Origin: Spiroplasma chinense
GTDB lineage: Bacteria > Bacillota_I > Bacilli_A > Mycoplasmatales > Mycoplasmataceae
Assembly: GCF_008086545.1 (NCBI RefSeq)
Contig: NZ_CP043026.1
Span: forward strand, 806,001-870,000
DNA: 64,000 bases
Reading direction: 5' to 3'
Both the position numbers and the translations under genes were made by a program. Positions 21,095-33,520 of the stretch are shown here, one piece after another (position 1 is the stretch's first letter; the number at the start of each line of letters is the position of its first letter). The notes beneath the pieces were generated by a model. That model did not search any database, was not told the origin of the DNA, and saw only the letters and a program-made list of their open reading frames with translations.

Positions 21095-22682
21095 ATATAT
21101 TATTTAAATCATAGAATTTGTAACTTCCAGTTAAAGTTTCAGAACTAATAGTTAAAGATTCTTTTGTTTTTCTATCAATTACTTTTCCTATTGTAAATGT
21201 TTTACCATCAGGTAACTTTAATTCTAAAACTGTTTTATCTAAATAAATTTCTAAGTTGAAGTTGTTTTTATCAAAATCAGATAACGAAAAGATTCTTTCT
21301 TTTTGATAATCGCTTCTCTCTTTTAAAATTTTATAAGCTGTTTTTCTTTTAACTGACACTTTATTATTTTTAAGATCTATATCTACTTTTATAGAATAAG
21401 TTGAGTCTTTAAAATAAAGAGATAAATTATCTTTAATGTCTTTTAAGTTTAAATCTAACTTGAAAGAATTATTTGAAAAACTAAGTTGTTTTTCATTTTC
21501 AAATTCTTTGTTTTCAGTTGCAGCCAAATCATCAAAACCAATATAATCAGAATTAATTGTAAAATCAGATTTACCATTTTGACTTAATGTAAGATTTCTT
21601 GCAAGTGACATTTTTCCAATTCTTCCATCATGAGGAACTACATAGTGATAGTTTCAATTACTTACTCAAGCAGTTGTTGTTAAAGATTCAACTTTTTCAT
21701 TTGAAAACACACCCTGTTGTTTTCAAAAGTTAGCAGCATAATAATCTGGTCCAAAGTCTAATCTTTTAGTTTCGCTATCAGCTTTGAAAACAAAGTTTTC
21801 GTCTAAATCTCCTGTTACATAAAAAGTACCAGTTGAAAGATCGTCTTTGTCTTCTCCTCACCCACTATTTCCACCATAAAACATAACTCATTTATAATCA
21901 TCGGTTCCTTGGATTTTCATTTTATAAAGATTTGGACATTCTAACATTGGATGTTTTGCATTGTATTGTCCTACTCTCTCATAACCTGTTAGTGGGTTTG
22001 AAGAAACTCAAACACCAAAGTTATCATTTTCTGCATTATAAATAATGTATTTTGTATTTCCTTGATCATCTTTTTGAGTAAAGAAAAATGGGTCTCTCAT
22101 ATTTCTATCTTCACCAAGTTTTTGTTCGTTTGCAATTATTGGAGTGTCTTTTAAAGCTTTAAAAGAATATCCATCATCCAAAGAATAGTAACCCAAAATG
22201 TTTTGAGCACCTTTTCCATAACTTGTTGTCATTGAAATAATAGTTTTTGCTTGACCTTTTCCTTGACCTGTTTCAAATCTTTCATCCAGTCCAAACAAGT
22301 TATCTACATCTTCAAAGATAGAACCACTAGAAACATCACCATAACTTGTTAAATCTCTTGATAATGCAATACCTTTATAATCTCAGTGAATTCAATCGGT
22401 TGTTGTTGCATGATAAAAGTTTGTACTTTTATTTCCAAATTTTTTACCATAAGGATTTACTCTAAAATCTGCTGTATACAAGTAATATACATGTCATACA
22501 CCGTTTCTATAAAAGCCTCCTTGAATATCATTCATCATTCCAGCTTCTTGTATTTGTAAGTGATAGTTATTTGTAAACCTATCTTCAATAGGTCTTTCAG
22601 TATATGTGTAAACATCAATTAAAGTTCCAGGAATTGGAGCTAGTAGTGATACACACATAAAAGATAATAATAATTTTTTCAT
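21093..22682 (-). CDS. Secreted GH32-family glycosidase, non-lipoprotein member (529 aa)
   Basis: GH32 (sucrose/fructan hydrolase) signatures in order: MMNDIQGG with nucleophile Asp52 (usual form NDPNG), HATTTDWIHWDYKG, NMRDPFFF (the RDP transition-state motif) and LECPNLY (EC motif with the acid/base Glu), then DFGPDYYA. A beta-sandwich-like C-terminal domain follows. All three catalytic carboxylates are present. The signal MKKLLLSFMCVSLLAPIPG has no lipobox Cys after the hydrophobic core, unlike its five paralogs upstream, so it may be released or held by the uncleaved helix. Monocistronic between terminators at 22730-22763 and 21070-21094. Substrate (sucrose, levan or inulin) not resolvable. 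Confidence 0.88.
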
Positions 22683-22729
22683 TTTATTTCCCGCCTTTAA
22701 AATTAAAACTATACCTAATATTTTATAAT

Positions 22730-22763
22730 AAAAAACACTATTATATTAAATAATAGTGTTTTA
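22730..22763 (-). terminator. Terminator after GH32 gene 2
   Basis: aaaacactattat / ataatagtgtttt stem with A-rich left side (T run on the minus strand), touching the stop codon. Confidence 0.8.
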
Positions 22764-24413
22764 TCCTATTTGATAATATTTGAAATTCATATCAATTTGT
22801 GAATTTGAAGTTACTTCAATATCTTCTTGAGAAACATTGTCTGGGAATTTTAACATTGAATATACTGAACCATCAGGGAACTTAAATTCTAATGTTGTTT
22901 TATCCAAGTAAATTTCAATTTCTCCTGTTTTTAGAGAACTTAAATCAGCTGAATAAACTCTATTTTTAGTAAATTCTTTATTTCCACGAACAAGTTTATC
23001 TTGTAATTTTCTATTAACAGTGATTTTGTTTTTTACAAAATCTAGCTTTGCTTCAATTTTGTAATTATCATCACCAATAGTTAATTTTAAGGTATCTTTA
23101 AAATTTGATAAATCTTTTAAAGAGATATTCATTTTAAAACTTTTACCTTTTAATGAATTTGATTCTAAAATTTTTTCATTAGTTTTAAAAGAACCTTCAC
23201 TTGTTGAAAGTGTTTTTACACTTCCTTGTGATTTATTTTCACTTCAAAAATCTACAAAGTCTGTATGCATAGTATAGTCATTGTTATTTTCTCTAAGTTC
23301 AATGTTTCTTGCAAGAGACATATAACCAAATCTTCCATCATTAGGAACTTGATAAGTATATGCTCAATTACTCATTCAACCAGTTGTTATTAATGAATCT
23401 ATATTTGTATTTTCAACACTTTTTGTCATGAACTTTGCAGCATAATAATCTGGTCCAAAGTCTAGTCTTTTAACTGATTCTTTTGAATCAGGAATAAAAA
23501 CATCATTTTCATCTAAAGTTCCTGTTGAATAATAAGTTCCTCCAGATAAGTTATCTTTACCATCTCCATGATTACCATTACCACCATAAATTAAAACTCA
23601 TTTTTTTTCACCTGTTGCTTTTCCGTTTTCATCTTTTACATTCATTTGAAATAGATTAGAACATTCAAGCATTGGATAACGTACATCAATTGACCCAACT
23701 TTTTTATAACCTTCTGTTGGAGTTTTTGATGAATAAACATCATAAAACTCACCTCTAGCTATGTACATTACAAATAACTCTTTTTCTTTATCATAGAAAA
23801 AGTAAGGATCTCTAAAGTTTTCATTTTTTCCTCTATTTGGATTTTCTAAGATAAGTTCATCTTTAACAATATCAAAAGTGTAACCTCCATCAATTGAATA
23901 AAACATCATAATATCTTGATTCCCTTTACCATTATAGTTTGTTGTTACAGCTATTTTGGTTCTAGCTTTTCCTTGACCCTTTATGTAATTAGGGTCAAGT
24001 CCAAATAAATTATCTACATCTTCAAAGAAAGTTCCACTAGCTTGGTCATTGTAGTTTTTAATGGTTTTAGGCACTCCAGGACCGTGATTTTCTCAGTTTA
24101 TTCAATCTTTAGTGGTTGCGTGATATCAAACAGAACCACCTTTACCGTGATTGTACCCATACTTATCAAATAATCCATCAGAGTTTTGTAAAAAGTATAC
24201 ATGTCACTCTTGTGTTTCTTCATCAAAAAAACCACCCTGAATGTCATTCAACATTCCTTGAGTGGGATTTTGTTGATGGAATACAGTAGTATAAAGATCG
24301 TTATTAATCTCTGGAACAGTGTAATTTTTATCCATATATTGACAAGCAATTACAGATGAAGATGAACTAATTCCAATTGTAGCAACCGCTAAAATACTAA
24401 GTATTTTTCTCAT
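22761..24413 (-). CDS. GH32-family glycosidase lipoprotein (550 aa)
   Basis: Lipobox Val-Ile-Ala-Cys24, so the enzyme is tethered to the outer face of the membrane. MLNDIQGG with Asp57 as nucleophile, NFRDPYFF and MLECSNLF keep all three GH32 catalytic carboxylates. The N-terminal approach YTVPEINNDLYTTVFHQQNP closely matches the 28001-29689 protein. Ends YYQIG. GGAG upstream of ATG 24413; it starts 21 bp after the stop of the 24435-26138 gene, forming a two-gene operon. Reads through several TGA(Trp) codons. Acts on beta-fructosides by family; exact substrate unknown. Confidence 0.9.
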
Positions 24414-24434
24414 TTTATATGTACTCCAATCAAA

Positions 24435-26138
24435 TTATAATTTGTAATATTTATATGTAAGATTTAATTCTGAAGAACTTGAAAGTTTAATAGTTTCTGG
24501 TGAAACTTCTTCAGGGAATTTAATCATTGAAATTACAGAACCATCTGGCATAATTGCTTCAATAGTTGTTGTATCAATAATAAATTCAATTTTAACTGTA
24601 TCTAACCCTTTAATATCTGCAGCATACTTTCTTAATTGAGTATAACCTTTGTTATTTTTTAAAGGTTTATAGTTAATAGTTCTAATTGAGTGAATTGTGT
24701 TTTTGTTAAAGTTTAAACGAATTTTGTTACTGTTAAAATTATCTCCAATTGAAAACTCTGTAATATTTGAAATAGTATCAACGTTTTTTAATTCTAAGTC
24801 TAATTTAAAGTTTCTATCAGATAATTTTGCTTTTGCAAGAACTTCTTCGTCTCCGCTTGAAGTCATTTCAGCATCATCAAGTCCTAAGAAGCTTGAAGTC
24901 ATTCCATATTCATCACCAGTTTTAGTTAAACTAACTTTTCTAGCAAGAGACATGTTTCCTCATTTACCTTCATTTGGAGTTTTTGTGTTGTAATCTCAAC
25001 TACTCATTCAACCAGTTCCAATTAAGTAATCTTTTTGGTCAGTAGCAGTTGGGTCTTGTCAGAATTTTGAAGCATAGAAATCAGCACCAAAGTCTAATCT
25101 TTTAGCTTCTTGTTCTTCAACAAATACGTTTTTTTCATTTAAATGACCAACTGAATAATAAGTACCTGTTCCTAATTTATCCATTTTATCAGGTCTTCCA
25201 TTTTCGTTATTTCCATTACCACCGTAAATCATAACTCATTTAGATTCAGTTTTACCGTTTTCATCAGTTACATTCATTTCATAAAGGTTTGCACATTCAA
25301 TCATTCTGTGTAAAGGAGTGTAATCACCAACGTGTTTGTATTCTCCTAAAGCTTTTTCTGATTCATAAACACCAAAATGGTCATCTTCTGAAACATACAT
25401 ATAGAATTTATTGTCTTTTTTAAATACAAATGGATCTCTAAAGTTTGGATATGTTCCTGGTTTTTTACCATTTTGTAAAATTGGTTGTTTGTCGTTTAAA
25501 GTTTCAAATTTAGCTCCATCAATTGAGTAAGAAGCTAAGATATTTTGACCTTTATCTCCGCCATATCCTGTAGTAAATGCAACATAACCTTTTGTATCAG
25601 TTGTTACACCTTCGATTTTTGCATCGATTGCAGCTTGTGCAAAGTCTCCATCTTTATCTTCGTATAATGAACCACTTGCAGCATCTCCTCAGTCAGTAAC
25701 ATACTTACTTACAGCTTCACCTTTATAGTCTCAGTGAATTCAATCTTTTGTTGTAACTCTATATCAAATAGTTCCGTTACGATCGTTATTTCCACCGTTT
25801 TCGTCATATCTTATTTCATGATTATATAAGAAGTAAACATTTCATTCTTTGTTTACTGCATCATAAAACCCACCTTGAATGTCATTTAACATTCCTCCAG
25901 CTGTTTCAATACCGTTTTCATCTACAACAGGCATGTTTGAAGGTGTGTTAACGTGAAATTTGTTTAAATATTTTTCTGTTTTTTCACTTGAACCACTGTT
26001 ATTGTCAACAGTTGAATTTACAAGTTCAATAGCTTTAACTACTTTAAAATCTTCGACTTTGCTTTTACAAGCAACTACAGAAGAAGTTGTTGAAACTCCT
26101 ACTGTTAAAGCAGCTAAAAGATTTAGCATTTTTTTCAT
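24435..26138 (-). CDS. GH32-family glycosidase lipoprotein with N-terminal spacer (567 aa)
   Basis: Lipobox Val-Val-Ala-Cys24, then a ~55-residue hydrophilic spacer before MLNDIQGG (Asp86). NFRDPFVF and MIECANLYEMN give the other two catalytic residues. The spacer and the FHVNTP approach resemble only the 29705-31339 paralog, as does the C-terminus (TYKYYKL). First gene of an operon with 22761-24413. The promoter should lie in the 120 bp before the 26222-26262 terminator. Confidence 0.9.
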
Positions 26139-26221
26139 AATTTTTCCTTATTCCCTTTTTTTATTTTTTTTCAATTTATCAACTTTATAAATAAAGTACA
26201 AAAGTAATTTTACAAAAAAAA

Positions 26222-26262
26222 TAAAAAAAAGCAATACCTATCCTTGAATAGGTATTGCTTAA
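26222..26262 (-). terminator. Strong terminator at the end of the three-gene GH32 operon
   Basis: aagcaatacctat / ataggtattgctt, a 13-bp perfect stem, then T7 on the minus strand. Confidence 0.9.
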
Positions 26263-26271
26263 ATTGATGTT

Positions 26272-27984
26272 TTATTTAGTTCTTGGTTTTCATTGTAATT
26301 GATAGTAATCAAAGCTAATTTCACTATTATTAGTTGAAGAAACACTTAATTCTTCTTCTTGAGCTCCAATTGGGTATTTTAACATTGTAAATACTTTACC
26401 ATCAGGGAATTTGTATTCAACAACATTTCTATCAATAAAAACTTCAAGTTTAGCATTTAGATCTAAATTTGTTTTATAAGTTCTTGTTGCATTAAATTCA
26501 TTTTGACCCATTGCAAATTTGTAATCTTGTTTTCTTTTTACACTTACAGTGTTATTTTTAAAGTCTAAAGTTAAAGCAACATTATATTTATCATCACCAA
26601 TTTTTACATTAGCAGAGTCTTGGTTTGAAAGTTTATTTAAATCAAGATCTAATTTAAATGTTTTACCATCATAACCATTTTTTTCTAGGAATTTTTCTTC
26701 ATTAGTTGTAGTTCCAGTTTGTTTTTTTGCAACTTCAACTGTATTGTTGTTTTTTAATTCAGAAACAGTTGATACTCCTTTTGGTAAATTAGTATCAACT
26801 TTATCTTCATCTCAGAAATTTACAAAGTTTGTTTCAAATGAATAATCATTACCATTTTTTTTCAAACTAATTTCTCTAACAAGAGACATTATTCCAAGTC
26901 TTCCATCATTTGGAGTTGATCAGTTGTAATCTCAACTGTTGATTCATCCAACAGTATACAATGAATCCACATTTGTATTAACAAAACTTTTCTTTCAAAA
27001 GTTTGCTCCATAATAATCTGGACCAAAGTCAATTCTTTTCATTGGTCCAGGATTTTCTTCAACAAAAACAAAGTTTTCATCCAAGTGCCCTACTGCATAG
27101 TAAGTTCCAAATGAAAGTGCTGGATCATTTTCTTGTTTTCCATCAGAACCAACTCCCCCATAAAACATAACTCATTTTTGTTCAATTTTACCGTTTTCAT
27201 CAGTTACATTCATTTGATATAGGTTAGGACATTCAAATTTTGGATATCTTGCAGTTACTTTACCAACTCTTTTATAACCTTCTGTTGGTTTATCAGAAAC
27301 ATAAACTCCAAAGTAGTTTTGTTCTGCCATATAAATAATATATTTAGTATTTCCTTCACTATCTTTTGAAGTAAAGAAATAAGGGTCTCTAAAATTTCCA
27401 CCATTTTCTTTTTCATTTGGATTTACTAAAACAGCTGTATCTTTAATTGGTAAGAAAGTATATCCTCCATCAATTGAATAATACATCATCATTGTTTGTC
27501 CATAATCACTGTATGAACAAGGAATTGCAATTATAGCATTGTCAAAACCATTATCTTTAGCTTGTTGTTGATATCCAAAATTATCGTCAACATCAACATA
27601 AAATGAACCAGATGATGAGTCTGAATAGTGTTCAATATTTGGAACTGCAGGTCCATGATATTCTCAGTTTACAAAATCTCTTGTTGTAACGTGATATCAA
27701 ATTGAACCAAATCCTCCATGATTGTAACCATACTTGTCAAATCTACCTTCTGCATTTTGAAGGAAGTAAATATGTCATAAGTCATTTTTTTCATCGTAAA
27801 ATCCACCTTGGATATCATTCATCATTCCTTGAGTTGGGTTTTGAACATGAAACATATTTGTATATTTTTCTTCATTTAATTCTGGCAATACATATCCTTT
27901 ATCTTTTTTTTGACAAGCAACAGCTGAAGTTGCTGTACTTGCAATTAAAGTAAATGCTGCCAATCCACTTAATAATCTTTTCAT
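26272..27984 (-). CDS. GH32-family glycosidase lipoprotein (570 aa)
   Basis: Lipobox Ala-Val-Ala-Cys24; MMNDIQGG with Asp57, NFRDPYFF, FECPNLYQMN. Last gene of the 31339-26272 operon, 16 bp after the 28001-29689 stop. TGA(Trp) codons interrupt the standard-code frame at 27775, 27172 and 26290. Ends QLQWKPRTK. Intermediate between the two subgroups in its approach sequence (YVLPELNEEKYTNMFHVQNP). Confidence 0.9.
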
Positions 27985-28000
27985 AATTTACCTCTTTTTA

Positions 28001-29689
28001 CTAACCTTGTGTTTTTTCAAATTGATAATAATTAAATGTAACTCCCAAATCAGAAGTAGTTGTTAAATGTATATCTTCTTTTGAAATAGCATCTGGGAAT
28101 TTTAACATAGTATATACAGAACCATCAGGGAATTTAAATTCCAATGTTGTTTTATCTAAGTATATTTCTATTTTTCCACTTTCAAGTGTATTTAAATCAG
28201 CTTTATAACTTCTTGCTTTTTTAAATTGCTTGTCACTATTTTCATATGCTAACTTAATATTTAAATCTCTTTTTACAGTGATTTTATTATTTTTAAAGTC
28301 TAGGTCAACATTTGCACTATATTGGTCATCACCAATTTTTAGTTTAATTGAATCTTTATAGTCTTTTAAGTTTTTTATATCTAAATCTAATTTAAATGCT
28401 TTACTATCTAAATCACTATTTTCTTCAAAGAAATTAGTGTCATTTTTATAATTTCCTGAAGTATGTTTTGTAGCTTTTGTATTTCCTTTTGATTTTCCAT
28501 CACTTCAAATATCTACAAAGTTAGTTTCCATTACATAATCATTATTCTTTTTAGTTAAGGTAATTTCTCTTGCAAGAGACATATAACCAATTCTTCCATC
28601 ATTTGGAACTTGGTAATTATATTCTCAGTTACTCATTCAACCTGTAGTTAAAAGTGAGTCAACATCTGTATTGTTTTTATTTTTTGTATAAAAATTAGAT
28701 GCATAATAATCTGGTCCAAAGTCTAATCTTTTTGTTGGATTTTTTTCTTTATCTTGAACAAACACGTCACCCTTCATTTCTCCAACTGCATAATAAGTTC
28801 CACTAGTTAGGTTATCTTGATATTTATCTGTATCTCATTCACCATTACCACCATAAATTAAAACTCATTTTTTTTCAACTGAACCATCTTCGTTTTTAAC
28901 ATTCATTTGATACAAGTTTGAACACTCTAAAGTTGGGTGATCTGCGGGTACTTTTCCGTTTTCTACTTCTTTATATCCTTCTGTTGGTTTATCTGAAGCA
29001 TAAACAGAGTAGTAATCTCCTCTTGCAATATACATTACAAAGTGTTTTGTTTCTTCATTGTAAAAGAAGAAAGGATCTCTAAAGTTATTGTTTTTTTCTC
29101 TATTAGGATTTTTTAAAATCAATTCATCTTTTACTGTTGTAAAAGAATAACCACCATCAACTGAATAAAACATCATAATGTCTTGGTTTTGATCACCATT
29201 ATAGTTTGTAGAAACTGCAACTAAAGTTTTTGCATCTCCTTGTCCTTCTACATAATCTTTATCAAGACCAAATAAATTTTTTGTATCTTTAAAAAGTGAC
29301 CCTGAAGCTTGGTCTGTAAAGTTCTCTATTGTTTTTGGAACACCAGGTCCTACATTTTCTCAATTGATTCAATCTTTTGTGATTGCATGATATCAAACTG
29401 AACCTTTTTCACCATGGTTAAAACCATACTTGTCGAATCTTCCATCTTCATTTTGTAAAAAGTAAACATGTCATTCTTGTTTAACTTCATCAAAGTATCC
29501 ACCTTGAATGTCATTCATCATTCCTTGAGTTGGATTTTGTTGATGAAAAACTGTTGTATATAGTTCATCGTTAATTTCTGGAACTATATATTCCTTGTCT
29601 TTAACAGGTTTTCTTTCACAAGCAACAACACTTGAAGTTGCACTTGTTGTAACTGTTAAAGCAGCTAATAAACTTAATATCTTTCTCAT
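28001..29689 (-). CDS. GH32-family glycosidase lipoprotein (562 aa)
   Basis: Lipobox Val-Val-Ala-Cys24; MMNDIQGG with Asp60, NFRDPFFF, LECSNLYQMN. The approach (VPEINDELYTTVFHQQNP) is nearly the same as in the 22761-24413 paralog. Second gene of the operon, 15 bp after the 29705-31339 stop. Membrane-tethered exoenzyme by inference from the lipobox and family. Confidence 0.9.
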
Positions 29690-29704
29690 TTTCTCTCTCC
29701 CAAT

Positions 29705-31339
29705 TTATAATTTAAAATTATAGTATTTATAATTTACTTTAATTTCTGATGAACTTTGTAAAACTAATTTTTCATTTTCTTTTTCATCAGAAAATTTAAC
29801 CATTGATATTGTTGAACCATCAGGCATTTGAGCTTCAATAGTTGTAGTATCAACAATTAATTTTATTTGTATATCTGTTTTATTTTTTATATTTGCTTTA
29901 TAACTTCTTGATTGTAAATAACCTGAGTTTTTAATTAAAGTTTTATATTGTGAAGTTCTACTTGAAGTAATTTCATTTTTTTTGAAATTAAGTCTTATTT
30001 TATTTTCAAAAAAACTATTTCCTAATTTAAATTCTAAAATATCTTTATTAGAATTTAAATTTTCAATATCTAAATCTAATTGGTAACTTCTTGAATTTAA
30101 TTTATTATTTTCAAAATCACTATCAGTTCCTTGTATTGCTTCAACTTGGTTTTTTAAATCCACAAAAGTTGAACTTACATCATAAAAATTATTTACATAA
30201 TTTAATTTAATTTCTCTAGCTATTGAAAGATTTCCTCATTTTCCAATACTTGGAGTTTTTGTTGCATAATCTCAATTACTCATTCAACCCATTCCTAAAA
30301 GACTGTTTTGTCCTTCTTCGATGTCTGATGAAGCGTTTTGTTGATTTCAAAACTTTGCAGCATAGAAATCAGATCCAAAATCAATTCTTTTAGCTTCTTG
30401 TTCTTCTTTAAAAATATTATTTTCATCCAAAGTACCAACAGTGTAGTACATTCCTGTACTTAACTTGTCTGATTTTTTAGGTTTAAATCAAGTATTATTA
30501 CCATTACCACTATAAATCATCATTCATTTTTGATTATTTACATCTCCGTTAACATTCATTTTATAAAGTGCAGGACATTCTAACATACCGTAAAGCGGTT
30601 TGTAAGTTCCAACTCTTTTATAACCTGATAAAGGATTTGATGAACTTCATATTCCAAATTCTTCTCCTTGTGCTAAGTACATTGTAAATAAACCATTTCT
30701 TTTTATGATTAAAGGATCTCTAAAGTTTGGATAAGAACCATCAGGTTCACCATTTTTTAAAATAGGTTCTTCATTATTTAGAGGTGAAAAATTAATTCCA
30801 TCATCAGATTGAAAAGCCATTATGTTTTGACCTCTTTCTCCTCCATATGCAGTTACAAGTGAAACATATCCACCTTTATTCGAAAAGTCTTTATCTTTAT
30901 CAAAGAAAATAGAACCACTTGCAGCATCTCCTCATTTATGTCATTTTTTAACAGCAACTCCACCTTGTTCTCAATGAATAAAGTCCTTGGTTTTCATTCG
31001 ATACCAATCAGTACCTTCTCCTCCAAGTTGTTTTCCTTCATCATCAAATGTAGATTCTGAGTTATTTAAAAAATAAACATTTCAAAACTCTCCATCAAAA
31101 AGAGCTCCTTGTACATCGTTTATCATTCCATTATAGGTTTTACCATTTTCAATTCTTGTTGGAGTATCAACATGAAATGAGTTTACAAATTTTTCTGTTT
31201 CGAGTTTTTTATCACCATCAACCATATCAATTTCTTTTAAAACAGTAAAACTATCATTGTTAGCATTACATGCTAAAACATTTGTAGTTAATGAACTTGC
31301 AAATGTTAATGAAGCAAGACTATTTAGTATTTTTTTCAT
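29705..31339 (-). CDS. GH32-family glycosidase lipoprotein, most diverged active-site motif (544 aa)
   Basis: Start ATG 31337-31339 has TTAGGAGAAAAA upstream; an in-frame ATG 42 bp earlier lacks a site. Lipobox Val-Leu-Ala-Cys24, spacer ~50 residues, GMINDVQGA with Asp75, NFRDPLII, MLECPALYKM. Catalytic carboxylates kept but the flanking residues are the least conserved of the six. First gene of the three-gene operon, 128 bp upstream of it being intergenic with a good promoter (31390-31418). Confidence 0.88.
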
Positions 31340-31389
31340 TTTTTCTCCTAATTGATAATATTCTAAATTAATAAAACACAATCTTTTTG

Positions 31390-31418
31390 ATTATACAAAA
31401 TCATTATGTCAAATACAA
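31390..31418 (-). promoter_or_regulatory. Sigma-A type promoter of the three-gene GH32 operon
   Basis: Minus strand TTGTAT (31413-31418), 17-bp spacer, TATAAT (31390-31395); about 50 bp upstream of the start at 31339. A perfect TTGACA also overlaps the spacer but is too close (11 bp) to the -10. Confidence 0.6.
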
Positions 31419-31470
31419 CTAATCAGTTTATTGACAAACATTGAAAAAATAAGCCTCTTTCTAAACTTAT

Positions 31471-31497
31471 AAAAAAAGAAGGTTTAACCTTCTTAGT
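31471..31497 (-). terminator. Terminator after the membrane-protein pair
   Basis: aagaaggtt / aaccttctt stem with A7 to the left (T run on minus), overlapping the stop at 31493. Confidence 0.75.
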
Positions 31498-32173
31498 TTG
31501 TAGCAACTTTTTTAAATGGATGCACTTCTTTTAAATGTCTTGCTAAATTAGTTGTTATAAATAAAGTCATTGCACAACTAAATACAAGTAAAACTAAAGA
31601 AATATAAGTTTTAATATTTAAATGAAATTCACTTTTATCAATTTCACCAACTATTTCATATTCTTTTATTTTTTCAGCACGATCTTTGTTTTGTTCGTTA
31701 ATTATTTTATGTTGATCTAAAACAAATCTAATATAAACCAAGAACATCAAAGCTATGAAAATTGTAATTAATAATGATGCCATCAAGTTAATAGATTTAA
31801 TTAAAACTAATACTTGTTTATTTTTTGAATTAAATAGATAAACAATATTTGCCAAAAAATAGATAACTAAAATTACCATACAAGCTATAAATAACTCATA
31901 CAAAGCGTGCAATCTTGAAAATATTCTAAAAGATTTTCAATATTCTATAATTCCAGATGATTGCTCATCTACTAAATCAGAATATGTAGGTCAAATATAT
32001 TTAATTGCTTCAAGTGAACCGAAATCTTGATTAATTTTATTTGTTTGTATATTATTTTGACTTAAAATATGAACCTCTTGTATGTTGATGCTAAAACCAA
32101 ATGTTGTAAAAACAAGTAATAAAATAAACATTATCGCAAGAGTGATAAATAAATTTCTTGAAATAGATTTCAT
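31493..32173 (-). CDS. Four-pass membrane protein, paralog of its upstream neighbour
   Basis: 226 residues, one frame through TGA(Trp) at 31991. Helices near residues 9-28, 88-112, 125-150 and 185-205. The pattern NKQVLVLIKSINLMASLLI ... DKSEFHLNIKTYISLVLLVF ... HPFKK parallels KEIYVSIKGINIFTTFIIF ... DKSKYYFKFGFLKSTYVTVLLF ... EPFKK in 32173-32895. Its ATG overlaps the upstream stop (TAATG), so translation is likely coupled. No known family; lies immediately upstream of the GH32 operon in the same direction. Confidence 0.78.
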
Positions 32174-32895
32174 TAATCATTTACCTCCAAAATTGGTCCA
32201 TTATCTTCAATTTTTGTTTTTACAATAACTTTCTTTTCAGTTTTCTTAAATGGTTCAACTTTTGCTAAAGTTCTGTCAATTACTAAAAATTGTCAAAAAA
32301 CAAGAACTATCATTGAAGCAAACAATAAAACAGTAACGTAAGTTGATTTTAAAAATCCAAATTTAAAGTAATATTTTGATTTATCAATTGTAGTTTCTGA
32401 ATTTAGATCTTGTTCATAATCTTTGATATGTTGATTAAATGATGAAAGAGCCTTGTTTATTTGGCTTCCATAAGTTGAGAAAATAATAATAATCATTGAG
32501 AAAATAATAAAAGTTGTAAATATATTTATCCCTTTAATTGAAACATATATTTCCTTTCTTGAAAATTTCATCATAAGTATTACATTTAAAGCTATTTGTA
32601 CTGCTAACAATGCAAAAATTACATTCAAAGCCATATTCATGGCAGAAAAGTCTAAAACTTGTGCGTAATATCCATAGCTGCCACTATCAATACTTACTGA
32701 ATCGACATAAACACCATATGGATTTGTAAATGCAGCTTTTGATAATAAAAATATTTCTTTATCTTTAGTGGTTGGAATTCCTTGAACTACATCGTGTCCA
32801 ATAATTTTGAACCCAAACCCTGTTACGTAAAACGCTATTATTAAAAGTGTTAAAACTGAAACGTTTAACACTAAATTAAAAGCTATTTTTTTCAT
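32173..32895 (-). CDS. Four-pass membrane protein (first of a tandem paralogous pair)
   Basis: 240 residues through TGA(Trp) at 32293. N-terminal helix, ~60-residue outer loop rich in Ser/Tyr (DSVSIDSGSYGYYAQ), two helices, a charged loop, a last helix, then a Lys-rich cytoplasmic tail ending KTKIEDNGPILEVND. AAAGGAG before the ATG at 32895. Stop TAA shares a base with the next ATG. Function unknown. Confidence 0.78.
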
Positions 32896-32998
32896 TTTTC
32901 TTTCTCCTTTTATAATTCATAAAAAATTCAAAATATAATTTAATAGGTAGTCACTTTATTCATTCATATCATTCTCTTTTATGCATTAAAATTATTGC

Positions 32999-33032
32999 AA
33001 AAAAAAAAAAAAAATGCAACATATAAGTTGCA
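32999..33032 (-). terminator. Terminator with a T16 tail after the DnaJ-like gene
   Basis: atgcaac-atataa-gttgcat stem, followed on the minus strand by sixteen T residues (plus-strand A16 at 32999-33014). Confidence 0.85.
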
Positions 33033-33038
33033 TAATAA

Positions 33039-33480
33039 TTAAATTTGGTAAAAATAAAAGTTCTTTAAGTAATCATATGCCTCATTTATTTCAATAAAAC
33101 GAGGTGAGTGTCTACCTTGATTTGCATCAGGGTGATACTTTTTACATAACTCTAAATAACGTTTTTTTGTTTCATCAAAAGTTGCTAATCCACTCATTCC
33201 TAAAATTTTAAACTTTTCATAAGCTACTTTGTTAAAGCTTTCATCATGATCGGGTATATTTTCTCAAGTTGGAGCTCCTTTTTTAGTATTAGTGTTATCA
33301 TGTTTATTTTTAAACCTTGCATAACCTATTATACAAAGTATAAACCCAGGAAATACACCCGATAACATTGCCAAAAAAAATACCAATTGCCTTACCTTTA
33401 GCTGATGTTATATAAGTAAGAACTAATAAGATTATTCAAACTATTGTTAAGAGCACCATTAAAACAAAATAAATTCCCAT
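33039..33480 (-). pseudogene. Membrane-anchored DnaJ-domain protein gene with a frameshift in an A8/T8 tract
   Basis: From ATG 33478-33480 the frame gives a transmembrane helix (YFVLMVLLTIVWIILLVLTY) and then closes. The -1/+1 neighbouring frame carries on with a second helix (FLAMLSGVFPGFILCIIGYA) and a C-terminal J domain with the Hsp70-stimulating HPD tripeptide (KKYHPDANQGRHSPRFIEIN). The frames meet at the eight-base run 33373-33380; removing one base joins them smoothly. About 146 residues when joined. J-domain co-chaperones recruit DnaK. Could be a real lesion, slippage-controlled expression, or a sequencing error. Confidence 0.72.
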
Positions 33481-33520
33481 CCTTTTTAATCCTAATCTTT
33501 CTAATCTAAAACTATTATAT

